This document shows positions 52,262 to 61,584 of a DNA stretch of 64,000 nucleotides, in pieces. The notes under the pieces are model-generated. The model did no database searches, was not told the DNA's origin, and saw nothing but the letters and a program-made list of their open reading frames with translations. A program made the position numbers and the translations under genes. This stretch comes from Peronospora farinosa (Eukaryota > Oomycota > Peronosporomycetes > Peronosporales > Peronosporaceae), in contig CANTFK010000909.1 of NCBI GenBank assembly GCA_947646735.1, forward strand, positions 149,994-213,993, read 5' to 3'. Position 1 is the first letter of the stretch, and every line of letters starts with the position of its first letter.

Positions 52262-52722
52262 TGTAACGGACTCACCCCGTTACATAATATTGAGATTTAT
52301 ATGAAGTGTCAATAAAAATATTATTATAACTAATAATATTTTGACAATATTATCTTTTCTTATAATATTGTTCCTAGATCTCCTTGAAGTTGGAGATGCC
52401 CTCTCATTGGTTGATATGGGCCATCATATCAACCAACGCGCTGACCAATGACCGATGGGCGCGCGCAATGAGTGAGGGCAAGTTGTCAACATACATAGTT
52501 GTAGTTTAATATAGTTAACATAGGTTATAACAGATTAATTTTATTAAGATAGTTAACTACATTAAATACAGTTTTCTTTTCCTCTACTTCTAACCGTATC
52601 GTTTAGAAGTAAAGCTTCCTCTGCCTCTTGTGTAAGAGAGGTAATTGAGGCACCTGATTTCACTGTAATCAGTGAAAGTAGACTATACTGTAATCAGTAT
52701 AGTCGGAGGGTGCCCCATTACA
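52262..52722 (+). repeat. Right (3') LTR of element A
   Basis: 461 bp, TGTAACGGAC...CCCCATTACA. It contains an approximately 110-bp foldback segment (about 52380-52490) missing from the left LTR; this includes the perfect pair TTGGTTGATATG/CATATCAACCAA. Near the end, GACTATACTGtaatCAGTATAGTC is a perfect 10-bp hairpin. Confidence 0.9.
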
Positions 52723-52839
52723 TTGAGTGCCAATGAGAATATTCTTAATAGCTTATGATAGTCGACAATAATTAGATTATAATGTCCTTGTGTCTCCTTG
52801 AAGTTGGAGATGCCCTCTAATTGGCTGATATAGGCCATG

Positions 52840-54110
52840 ATAATTGACTTTCCCATGAAATTTAACAATACATCTTTCCGCGGGATCGGCGTTTGAGCTG
52901 GAATGATGGCCGTGTTCAGCTTATTATAAGCATGAACCACGCGCCATCCACCCGTGGCTTTACGCACACAGAAGGTCGGGCTGCAGTGAGGCGACTTGCT
53001 CTCACGTACATGTCCCGCCTTGGCTCGCTTGTCGAAAAACTCATCGATGTAATTGACTTTTTCCTTCTGCAACGGCCATTGCCTGGTCACACAATACTTG
53101 GTGCCAGGCTCCAGGTCAATCTCATGCATGATGCCCCTATCGGCCGGTAGGCGGCTCGGCACTTCTGCTGGAAACACATCACGGAGTTTCCACAGAACAT
53201 CATAGAACGGGCTGTCCTTCAAGGCATCCCAGCCTTGAGCAGCAAACCGTTTCTTCTTGTCGGTATCCAAGACACTCTCGTCCATTGTGGACGACGATCA
53301 ACAGTCCACCACGTTCTCTTCTGGAACTGGTGCGACTATCTCGTGGATCTTTCCTTCCTTTGATTCGGACAGGAACATATCCCACGTCATCTCCGAGAGA
53401 TTTACTATCACCTCGGCAGATGCCAAGACAAGTTGGGGCACCTCAACTGAGGATGCCTCCGGCATTTTGTCTTCGACGGCCTCGAACAACTCGTACGTAG
53501 GTCCGTCCGCTTGGAACGAGACTGATCCAAGGGTCGCTCGTTTCGACGTGCCCTTGATCATCTTAATACGTCTGGTGCTCGTTCTTCGAGTCACCACGAC
53601 ATTTGACATGGAATAAGGTGTCGTTGCTATCTCAGCTAACGCACTCCTTCCAACCGCACCAGGCTCATGGCTCTGTGCCGGTTCTTGTGGCGCTTGACTT
53701 TCTGTCAGTCCACCATCAACTGTCACAGGCATCGGCTCTGTGCAGGACAATTGGACGCATGGCCACTTGTCATCGTCCCATTCACTACACCATTCTTTTC
53801 GAGATGGGTAGGAATTTGTGTCGTCTGACTATCTGTCAGGACACTTCCAACTACTACAGGCTCAACGAGCTGGGTAGTACCTGGTGTCGATTGACATACC
53901 GTCATCGCGCCCTCGACTGTGTTGGACACAGCATCAGTCACATAAGCCTCTCGCAAAAAACACATCCTTTCCGGTGTCTTGCGTAGAGCTAGTGACTGTG
54001 CGTGCACGTCAGTCTACCCATGGTTGGTGTTTAGCCAACCAAGGCATGCCTAGGATGAGGTCATACGGACTCTCCATACCACTGCGAACTTCTCTTTACA
54101 AGAGAAGTCA
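52840..54110 (-). pseudogene. pol fragment of element C
   Basis: Minus-strand frames encode, 5' to 3', [18 protein letters not shown] (about 54080-54020), a linker with LVLASAEVIVNLSEMTWDMF, and then ADRGIMHEIDLEPGTKYCVT, HVRESKSPHCSPTFCVRKAT and GGWRVVHAYNKLNTAIIPAQ (start of reverse transcriptase). They end where the homology stops abruptly after RKDVLLNFMGKS. Stops and frame changes separate the pieces, and the catalytic YFDD box is absent. Confidence 0.78.
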
Positions 54111-54839
54111 ATAAAGCTAAAGGAGGGTTCAACTTGAACTCCCTCCGATTTAACGAGCGCGCCGTTTGCTAAGCAAACGATCGCTTCTTCTCGCTTAACA
54201 ACCTAACAAAGCGACTTAAAACTCGCCGGACTCTTTTTCGAAGTCGCGAGTTTCACAAAATCTTGTGATGCACCCAAATCAACGAAAAGGGTAATCACTT
54301 AATCATAGCCTCGTACTCGATTTATATTCAAAAAATGCAAAATATATTTTAAGCGCTATAGTGTTAGAAGCTATTGATGTTGGCAGGTCGTGAAGGTTTA
54401 AGGGCAATATCCTGTCACGCGGTAAGTAACAACCGTACTTGATTGGCTAAACAAACTTGACGTGCTGACAGATGGGACGAGGCGACGATATCGCCACGTC
54501 GGACCACCAGGATGTTGCGATATATGTGACGAGGCGACGAGGCGACGAGGCGACGAGATTAACACATCGTCTTGTCGATGTCGTAACAGATGGGAAGGAG
54601 CGGGATAGACGTGAACTATAGATGGTATAGTTGCAGTCGGTTTCGCATGCATGTGTAGATATCAACGAACGAGGAAAGTTAATGCCTAATATATATCACT
54701 TTTACTTCTGCATCTTCTGCAACAAGTGCAGCAACACTACTACCAATTTCTTACATATAGACCAAAAGGGTTAAGGTCCGACCTTTCGGAACCTCAGGGC
54801 TATGCTACCCATTTGTTCGATCACTTTGAATTTAGGGGT
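54111..54839. other. Unassigned sequence inside element C
   Basis: Lies between the gag-proximal and protease-proximal parts of C. It includes short direct repeats of GACGAGGCGACGAGGCGACG (around 54530-54560) and AT-rich DNA. No retroelement coding homology was seen, so it may be a further insertion. Confidence 0.35.
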
Positions 54840-55962
54840 CCGTGACAGTAGGGCATCCCGCCTCTGATGAGCTCCCACATTTCCCGACCCATCTTGGGCA
54901 GGTGCTGAACCCGTGCGTCGTCCACGCTGGTTTTTTGCACCTCCCTTTTGGTAGGGTCCCTCCTTGCTGGGTGTCTTAGCACCAGCAGCAAGTTTGACAT
55001 TAGCAGCGAGCCATCATATGGCCTCGCTTGCCGCACTTGTAGCAGATCACATCTGCATTGCCTAACTCCACAGGAGTGGCGTCCGACCTCTCGGCCGAAG
55101 GCTTATAATAAACTGTCGCCGAGGCACTGTTGTAGGATTGCTTCTCAACCATGACAATTTTAATGGCCTCCTCCATCGTCTTTGGTACCTTTCTAAAAAG
55201 GACCTGATGCGATGGTCCGTGCCGTAGTCCGTTCATGAACGTAGGCACCTTAATGTGTTCCGGTATCGGTTCCACATTAATGGACGCAGCCAGCGAACGA
55301 ATCTCCTGCACATACCCTTGCAGAGATCGTTTCACCTGTCGTGCTCCAAAGAAGCGCGCCATAAGCAACACTTCATTATTAGGCGGATGATACATGGCGC
55401 GAATCTTTGTTTTAAAGATCGCCCATGATGGAAATGCATCAGCATTTGTCATCAGCGCAGAGTACGCCCACTCTGACGCTATGCCACGCAAGTTGGACAT
55501 GGCATACGACACCATTCTGGTGTCGTCTTCGATGAGCTGCGCCACTCCACATTGCGCAACTGCTACTAGCCAGTGAACAATCGTGTGAGGGCTAGTTCCA
55601 TCAAACTTCGGAGGATCCATCCGAATGGGCCTCGGTTGAGCAGGCCGGGCAGAGAGCGTCCCAACAGTTCTGTTGAGCGCCTCATTCCGTGCCTGTTCAA
55701 GCCTAAGCTCATCCTGAATCTTATTGATGGACTCAGCGGTGGCTTGGCATTTTACCTCGGACGCGTTTCTACGCTGTCCGAGCACAAATGCCTCAAATTG
55801 ATCCAACTGAGCAACATGTTGCTCAGAAGGACAATGCAAGAGGTTGACCAGGGCTTGTTCACCAAGTCCCTGCGCCATATGCTCTGCCAACTCCCTATGG
55901 TGTTGGGAGAGGTGAGGGAAGTCACTCCAGTCCATATTAAGGACCATCTTAACCACACGCAT
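54840..55962 (-). pseudogene. gag of element C (frameshifted at its 3' end)
   Basis: 320-codon frame with the Gag layout: MDWSDFPHLSQHHRELAEHM, IRMDPPKFDGTSPHTIVHWL, AIFKTKIRAMYHPPNNEVLL, and a CCHC knuckle CYKCGKRGHMMARC followed at once by TAA. The next frame (VKLAAGAKTPSKEGPYQKGG) continues to codon 55 or so, suggesting a small indel at the knuckle. An A AAA AAC heptamer (54930-54936, minus strand) sits in that continued frame, as in A and B, but I see no clean stem after it. The Gag is clearly homologous to those of A and B yet diverged. Confidence 0.8.
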
Positions 55963-55995
55963 GCTCAGAAAGACGGGTCGTGGGAAGGACTACTA

Positions 55996-56004
55996 GTGCT
56001 ACCA
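55996..56004 (-). promoter_or_regulatory. Putative primer-binding site of element C
   Basis: On the minus strand TGGTAGCAC begins two bases after the LTR end, identical to elements A and B. Confidence 0.65.
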
Positions 56005-56006
56005 AG

Positions 56007-56604
56007 TGTAGACGGGCACTTCTACGAAGTTGCCTCGTACTACTAGCACACACTTTATGCACAAGCGAGGAAAAGGTTAGACCATCTTACCTTCGCGTGC
56101 GAGGGTAGTAGTGTGGTTGGTCGACTGCTTAAGCAGTCGTACCACCAGTTGCCTCTCGCTTAAGCGAGAGTGCAACGAACTTCTTATCAAGAAGGCACCG
56201 ACGTCACGCAGAAGCTTTTCAGCTTCTCGTGCGTGGTGCGTATGTTTAAGCAAATTCAAGACTGAGCTATATTTAATTAATTATAACTAAATATATACTT
56301 AACTACTGATTGGCTATACATGTATATAGATCGGATACGCGACTCTTTAGAAGCGTATCCTGTCGCATGAACTTAAATCTAGACTTAAGATCGCAACTGA
56401 CGTCTTTCTGAGACGTCGCGATGCCTAGCTTCAACTAGCGTCATCCCTTCTCATGTGAATCCATAAATGGATATCACATTCACGAGGGTATATCACATTT
56501 GTGTATCGCACCCAAGAGACAGGTCAAAAGTAATCATGGATACCTTTAGACTTTACATTAAGTATATTATATAATGTTTACGTGTAACTAGCTGCCCTGT
56601 TACA
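56007..56604 (-). repeat. LTR of element C
   Basis: 598 bp; on the minus strand it starts TGTAACAGGGCAGC and ends ...GCCCGTCTACA. It contains perfect palindromes GACTGCTTAAGCAGTC and CTCTCGCTTAAGCGAGAG plus AGAAGCTtttcAGCTTCT. A second, truncated copy lies at 62786-63107. Confidence 0.85.
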
Positions 56605-57228
56605 TCATTCACAGCGGAGGTAACATCACTCAAATTCGTTAACATAACACTAGTGTCTATCGATCGTTGACATCTCACTCACTCCATACACCACTTACTG
56701 TAATTTGGACAGTGCAAGAGCCTTGTGTATCTGGGCTCATAACCTGTCGCAATGCGCAAGTCAGTGTCAACGTTCTGTACCGTTAGCAATACAAAGTAGA
56801 GAATATAATACTATACACTTTGCTTGCCAGAGAGCGACATTGGGATTAAGAAGGAAACCTCAAAGGTGACAATCCCCTGTTAGTTCTAGACCATACAGTA
56901 TACTCGAATCAGTGTGTTCATAGGAGGGAAATCCTTGAAGGTGGCAACCCCCTCTAATAGACCTAGACCATACATTATACACCAATCGGTGTATACCTTA
57001 ACTGTAATTGTACCAACTGTAACTGTGCCAACTGTAATTTTACCAACTGTAACGGTGCAGATCAGCATCATATTGAGTCACACAATACCCAGGAACACGA
57101 CATCTTGCACTTCGTCACAAGTCTCATGAAATTGGCGGGAGATAGATCACTGGGTGTTGAACCTTGAATGTTTAAAGAATATTGTCTGGAAGTGATTTTT
57201 AAACTCTATGACTTAAGCTTTTGTCACT
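56605..57228. other. Intergenic stretch with small repeats
   Basis: No gene. Two imperfect copies of a roughly 70-bp unit (GGTGACAATCCCCTGTTAG and GGTGGCAACCCCCTCTAAT, each followed by a CTAGACCATACA block) lie at about 56862-56985. Four copies of a 15-bp unit AACTGTAANTGTNCC lie at 57000-57059. Confidence 0.5.
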
Positions 57229-57612
57229 TGAGAAGTACAAGCTTTTGCTCAATTCGGTTCAGATTTAGATGCAACTACTCAACAACAATTAAATAGAGGG
57301 GTTCGTCTAACTGAAATATTAAAACAAGGCTTAAATAAACCTTTATCTGTCGAAGATCAAATAGTGATTATTTATGTAGGTGCTCGAGGTTTCTGAAGCT
57401 GAATTAGTTTCAGGTTATAATGTTGAATATTCTGCAATGGGATTTGCATTATTTTTTTTAGGTGAATACGCAAATATGTTATTAATGAGTAGTTTAACTA
57501 CTATTTTATTTTTAGGCGGTTGGTTAGCCCCATTCCCATTTAGTATTAAATTTATTAATTTCTTACCAGGATCTTTTTGGTTTAATAATTTTTTAATGAT
57601 GCATCCAAAACA
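57229..57612 (+). pseudogene. Nuclear mitochondrial DNA: fused atp1 and nad1 fragments
   Basis: 57229-57395 encodes a piece of mitochondrial ATP synthase alpha ([51 protein letters not shown]). It is followed without a gap by an internal piece of NADH dehydrogenase subunit 1 ([48 protein letters not shown]). Both are on the plus strand, AT-rich with T-ending codons, unlike neighbouring nuclear genes. Neither has a start or end of its own gene, so this is a NUMT mosaic rather than a functional gene. Downstream, a minus-strand open frame at about 57600-57778 (NRRRVLYAGMGLVGSMALTS) could be another organellar or nuclear fragment that I do not recognise. Confidence 0.82.
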
Positions 57613-58255
57613 TCTCTTAATCTAATAATTTCATTTGAACTTGAAGGATTTGTTGATACATTAGCCACTGTTCGTGCAATTACACCCCCAATTGGCGGTA
57701 AACCTATTGATGTTAATGCCATTGAACCCACTAAACCCATCCCTGCATACAAAACTCTTCGACGATTTAAATTAATACGTTTATAGGATCTAACTTGTTA
57801 TATTTTTTTCGTTCTTTATGTGCCGCGAATAGCGATAGGTGTCTTCTGAAAAAGTAATTTTAAATATTGTTATTTTTTTATTTATTTCTTTAAGTTTCAT
57901 GTATATGTAGTAGCAATGTTTTTATCCATTTTTTATTTCTATCAAATATTTTTCTCTTTTATTCAAATTTAAATTATTTATTATTTTTGTATCAATATAT
58001 GTGTATTCATTCTTAAACAATACTTTTTAACTAAACCTAATTTTGGCGCCGGGTAAAAAAATAGGTTTTTATTTTAAACCATATTAAAACATAATGTTTT
58101 TATATATATGCTGAACAGGAAGTAAAGAAAAGAAATGCTGAACATTTTGACCAATCAGAGTTTTATAAATGTGGGGTGGAATAATGGCAACCAAAAGGTG
58201 ATATATAAAACTTTTAATCATATTTAACAGGTTTTGAGCTCATTCGAAAATTACC
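57613..58255. other. AT-rich region upstream of the oxygenase gene
   Basis: Holds the unrecognised minus-strand frame noted with the NUMT, then very AT-rich DNA and the probable promoter of the next gene. No other gene is seen. Confidence 0.4.
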
Positions 58256-59386
58256 ATGGTAAAACCACAGGACCTATTACCTCGCTGGTTAATGGATCAT
58301 CATGACAATAATATATCAGGTGCTCCCGATCGCATCCAATTAGTTCCTTTGATCGATGGGTTTACTCCTTCAGGCTGTAACGATCGTCCTGGAAAAATCG
58401 TATGTGATTTCCCTCGAGATCATCCAGGGACCTGCGCCGTAGTCGATGCTGCAGTGTCTGAAGAGACAGCCGATTTGTTATATGCCAGCGCTGTCAAGGC
58501 GACAGTATGGGGCACTTATGTGTCCGTAAATGAATTAAAAAAGCAAAGCACGACCTCTTTAAATGAAAATGTACTGGAATCCGATGAGATGCAAGACCCA
58601 AATGCCTATCGTCACGCTTTAGCTCGACGAACAATACAAGAATTTTTAATGGGAAATGCCGGGCACTGGATTACTCAGAACGATTGGGACCGTACCCATG
58701 GTGTTGCTGTGTGGGTAATTGCATCAGAATGCAACGATGAGACTGAGTATCATTTGGACTATGCCGAGCAGGTTCGATACGAGTCCAACGTGATATTCCC
58801 TCCGATTTACGGTGCCACACTGCACGTGAGTCCGCTATATAGTGACATCAATGATGTGGCTGTCGCTAGTAAGGGAAGACGGACAAGCTTGTTCGAAGGT
58901 GGAGGCTTTTACGTGAATCTTACAGGCTTGAAACACTATGAGAAGTACGGCTACAAGACGCGCAAGCAGCCGCATCGGTTGACTACAGACGTGCTCGAGC
59001 AGCTGAGTGAGACCGAGTCAGGATGGAAACAAATATCATATAAGTATCGGCGAGGAATCGTGTGTGACGGAGAGCTTCCTCACTTTAGCGGTCGTGTTCG
59101 CTCACTCCCGGCATCGATGTCACCTTCGTCGAATACCGGTACAGAGCTTCCCATGAAGCGTGTGGTGGTCGGTTTTAACCTCTTTCCGAGCGAGATCGGT
59201 GCGTGTGTGGCAAGGTTTCCGGAACACAGTGGCGCCTTTAATCGCTATGTAAAGCTCTCCCAGGCCGCTGCAAAGCAGACGAACAAGGGTGGATGGACGC
59301 TGGCCAGCGTGCGTGCCAACCCGAAGCAAGCGGCGTTTCTCAAGCTGCTAGCACGAAAGGTACGTGAACACGAGAAGCAGACGTAG
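58256..59386 (+). CDS. Putative Fe(II)/2-oxoglutarate-dependent oxygenase
   Basis: 376-residue intronless protein without signal peptide or TM segment, so probably cytosolic or nuclear. It contains a candidate double-stranded beta-helix core: WVIASECNDETEYHLDYAEQ holds His166-x-Asp168, and the distal metal-binding His would be His276 in CDGELPHFSGRV, with Arg280 or a later Arg as possible 2-oxoglutarate contact. The spacing and surrounding strands (RVVVGFNLF) fit prolyl-hydroxylase-like oxygenases. The assignment rests on this motif pattern only. The basic C-terminus (KLLARKVREHEKQ) is helical. The substrate is unknown. Confidence 0.55.
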   Translation: MVKPQDLLPRWLMDHHDNNISGAPDRIQLVPLIDGFTPSGCNDRPGKIVCDFPRDHPGTCAVVDAAVSEETADLLYASAVKATVWGTYVSVNELKKQSTTSLNENVLESDEMQDPNAYRHALARRTIQEFLMGNAGHWITQNDWDRTHGVAVWVIASECNDETEYHLDYAEQVRYESNVIFPPIYGATLHVSPLYSDINDVAVASKGRRTSLFEGGGFYVNLTGLKHYEKYGYKTRKQPHRLTTDVLEQLSETESGWKQISYKYRRGIVCDGELPHFSGRVRSLPASMSPSSNTGTELPMKRVVVGFNLFPSEIGACVARFPEHSGAFNRYVKLSQAAAKQTNKGGWTLASVRANPKQAAFLKLLARKVREHEKQT

Positions 59387-59506
59387 AAGACTGCAGCACT
59401 ACGTTGGCTACGTTGAAAGCTACATGATAATGTGGAAGGACTGTGCTACTACTCTGATATCTACATGGATTAACCGACATCTCTTATGGTACGAGACTAG
59501 AGAGTG

Positions 59507-59912
59507 CTAGTTGTGGCGAAAGAACTTGAGACTGACCCAGTTGGCGTAGCAGGCCAAGATGGTCACGGGGATCGTAAGTGGCACCAGGTAACAGTAGTAC
59601 ACGTCTCTTTCAAGAGCGAGCAACAAATTGGACCTTTCTGTTTCTTGTTTTGAGCTGACGATTGTCATGTGGTTGACATCTTCGACCACCTCGAGGGTCT
59701 CTGGCAGCAACAATAAGAGCTTGGAAAAGACCATGACGTACCTGGAGATGAAATTGTAGATCGTAAATACAAGTAATTGCGAGAAAAAGAACATTGAATA
59801 CAGACTAGAAGCATTACATGGATGAAATGAAGACCAGCCCTGCCATCAACACGATCACGTAACCCCACACGTGACTTGTAGAACCTGCACGTCGCCCTGC
59901 CACCTTTGTCAT
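59507..59912 (-). CDS. PIGY: GPI-GlcNAc transferase subunit Y (PIG-Y homologue)
   Basis: Small ER membrane subunit of the GlcNAc transferase that starts GPI-anchor synthesis. Two exons on the minus strand (59912-59818, 59741-59507; intron GTAATG...CCAG) join into 109 residues. The first TM helix is VWGYVIVLMAGLVFISSM, the second LVPLTIPVTILACYANWVSL. The C-terminus ...PLTIPVTxxxxYANWVSLKFFRHN closely matches the PIG-Y ending (PITIPVY... then KLFRHN), which makes the call firm for such a short protein. It is longer than the animal protein (about 70 residues) because of the loop between helices. It converges with the oxygenase gene about 120 bp away. Confidence 0.82.
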
Positions 59913-60069
59913 CCTAACTCAGTCTGCTAGTTATCTTATGTGGTGTACACACTTTTGTAGGAAGAGTACCTTTATAAGTGCGACTATAAATAGAATCAAA
60001 CTGAAGGGTATGCGCAACTTCAACGAGAACGTTCAAGTTTTCGTCGAGACATCTATGTACTTGAGAAAG

Positions 60070-61060
60070 CTGAACCGTGTGAAAGGCCTCCTTAAACGCC
60101 TCGTTTAGAGTCGGGTAAGCGTCGCACATGTGCGTAAGGCCCCTATCGGTAGCGCCGTCTTCAAGCCGATGACACACCATTTCACAGGCATTGCTGGCGA
60201 TTTTGAGCACGCAAATTAGCTTGTCCATCTTCTTTTCAAGCAGCACCTTCACCAACCCGTCGGACTCAGCCACCATGCGTGCACGGCTGTTAGCCATTAT
60301 CAAGTATTTTCCGACGATGTATTCCACGCCTTCCGCCTTTATAGCTCCTCCTCCGTTTTGCTCATTATAGCGAACTCTGAGACGTGTAGATGACAATGGG
60401 GATAGCACCGTAGTTCACATAGCCTGCTTACCGGCAATGTTTACCATCCTTCTCCTCGGCCTTGTAGCTCTCTTGATCACATCGCCGACGGTAAAGATAT
60501 CAGGTACCTGTGTACATAAGGCGTCATAGTCTTCAATGTGGCCGAGCTTGTCCGTCTGAATGCTCATCTGTTCATTCCCAGCCCAGACGTGAAGACACGA
60601 CGACCAGCAAATTTTTGATATCTTGCTCATCACCAATTGCAGTGTCGCACTCAATAGTATAAGCATCACCGTCCTCCGAAGCCGTCACCTTGGTACAGTA
60701 CCACCCTAAATTTTCAGTACTGTTCTTCAGTAACTTGGTACAATTCTTGATAACCTCCTTGTACATGCCTGTACCTGCATAAAACAGAAATGATAAACTT
60801 ACAAAGTGACCAAAATAAATCTCGCTTCGTGACTTGATCGAACAAGCTGCTTAGTATATTGACAGCTGATTAGAATGTACTTGTTGGAACGCTAGTATTG
60901 TTCAGCTACACATGGGTGTGCTACGAACAGATCATTTGGATAATGCCTCGAACAGCCACGAACTCCGAGCCGATTACGTAGAAAATGGCAACAGATCATC
61001 GGGGACATGTGCAATTGTGCTTCCTCCCAGCCACATAATATTATCGGGTCAATATCCTTC
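60070..61060 (-). pseudogene. Degraded second copy of dihydrolipoamide dehydrogenase
   Basis: Minus-strand pieces correspond in order to the intact gene at 33.3-34.8 kb: a weak match to ALTRVPEHLV near 61000, CTKVTASEDGDAYTIECDTA, MSIQTDKLGHIEDYDALCTQ, VPDIFTVGDVI, and VGKYLIMANSRARMVAESDG ... AYPTLNEAFKEAF. The N-terminal FAD and disulfide regions are missing, and frameshifts and small deletions interrupt the rest. About two thirds of residues match in the best block. It has no introns, like its parent, so duplication and retroposition cannot be told apart by structure. Confidence 0.85.
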
Positions 61061-61584
61061 AGTGCATCATCACTCACCACTGTCAACATCTGTGTAAACA
61101 TATATAATTAAGAGCGACCTTTATTCGCAACCCAAAATACTAAGTCGGCATGACTAGATCGAAATAAATGAAGCCAAAAGAGACATCGTCCGAGTAGCTG
61201 CTTAACACGTCAGTGTCGAACATGGCGCTAGAACAAAAGACGTCCATGTCATTGTTTGTCTCAACGTCAAGTCACGCGTAAGTTGCCAAACAGGCGAAAG
61301 CTGCTGAATTGCGCCTTGTCGTTCATGAGCAAAGAGCTTTGTCTTTTTAATATGCTTTGTAACTTTTCGACAATACACGAATGATTAATTTCTTGGCTTG
61401 GAGCCACCTCATGCTATACGTCGAGTAGGCGCCTTGGTATATTTTTAATTTGCTCTTCTTGTCAATTTTTTTTATTTCCGTATTTTATTTGGTATATATA
61501 TTTAATTATTTAACATGTTTCCAACTCATTAAAGCGAATAAACGCCTGGATAAGCAAATAAATAGCCCATACTATTTGCAAGTA
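61061..61584. other. Intergenic, AT-rich
   Basis: Between the dehydrogenase pseudogene and the Yae1-type gene. No gene or clear repeat is seen; the last 150 bp are very T-rich. Confidence 0.4.

Larger units (their letters stand above)
35365..52727 (+). mobile_element. Ty3/Gypsy LTR retrotransposon A (decayed host element, with nested insertions)
   Basis: A single plus-oriented element bounded by related LTRs (35370-35732 and 52262-52722) and by the 5-bp duplication TTGAG (35365-35369 and 52723-52727), the size expected of an LTR-element integrase. Gag, protease/reverse transcriptase, RNase H, integrase and chromodomain parts appear in the Ty3/Gypsy order, with many stops and frameshifts. It is split by insertion D inside the reverse transcriptase/RNase H connection and by young element B inside RNase H. 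Its sequence is unusually rich in short perfect inverted repeats. The left LTR lacks the first dozen or so bases of the right one. Confidence 0.85.
52728..56604 (-). mobile_element. Ty3/Gypsy element C, truncated, opposite orientation
   Basis: On the minus strand, in order: a 598-bp LTR (56604-56007), primer-binding site, gag, protease-adjacent block and the start of reverse transcriptase, which is cut off near 52840. No second LTR is present. The gap to element A (52728-52840) includes a partial copy of the foldback segment of A's right LTR (TCTCCTTGAAGTTGGAGATG at about 52794). It is related to A and B but distinct in sequence. Confidence 0.8.

Noticed and set aside
54398..54665. Minus-strand ORFs within element C
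   Set aside because: Cover short direct repeats (GACGAGGC); no retroelement or other homology visible.
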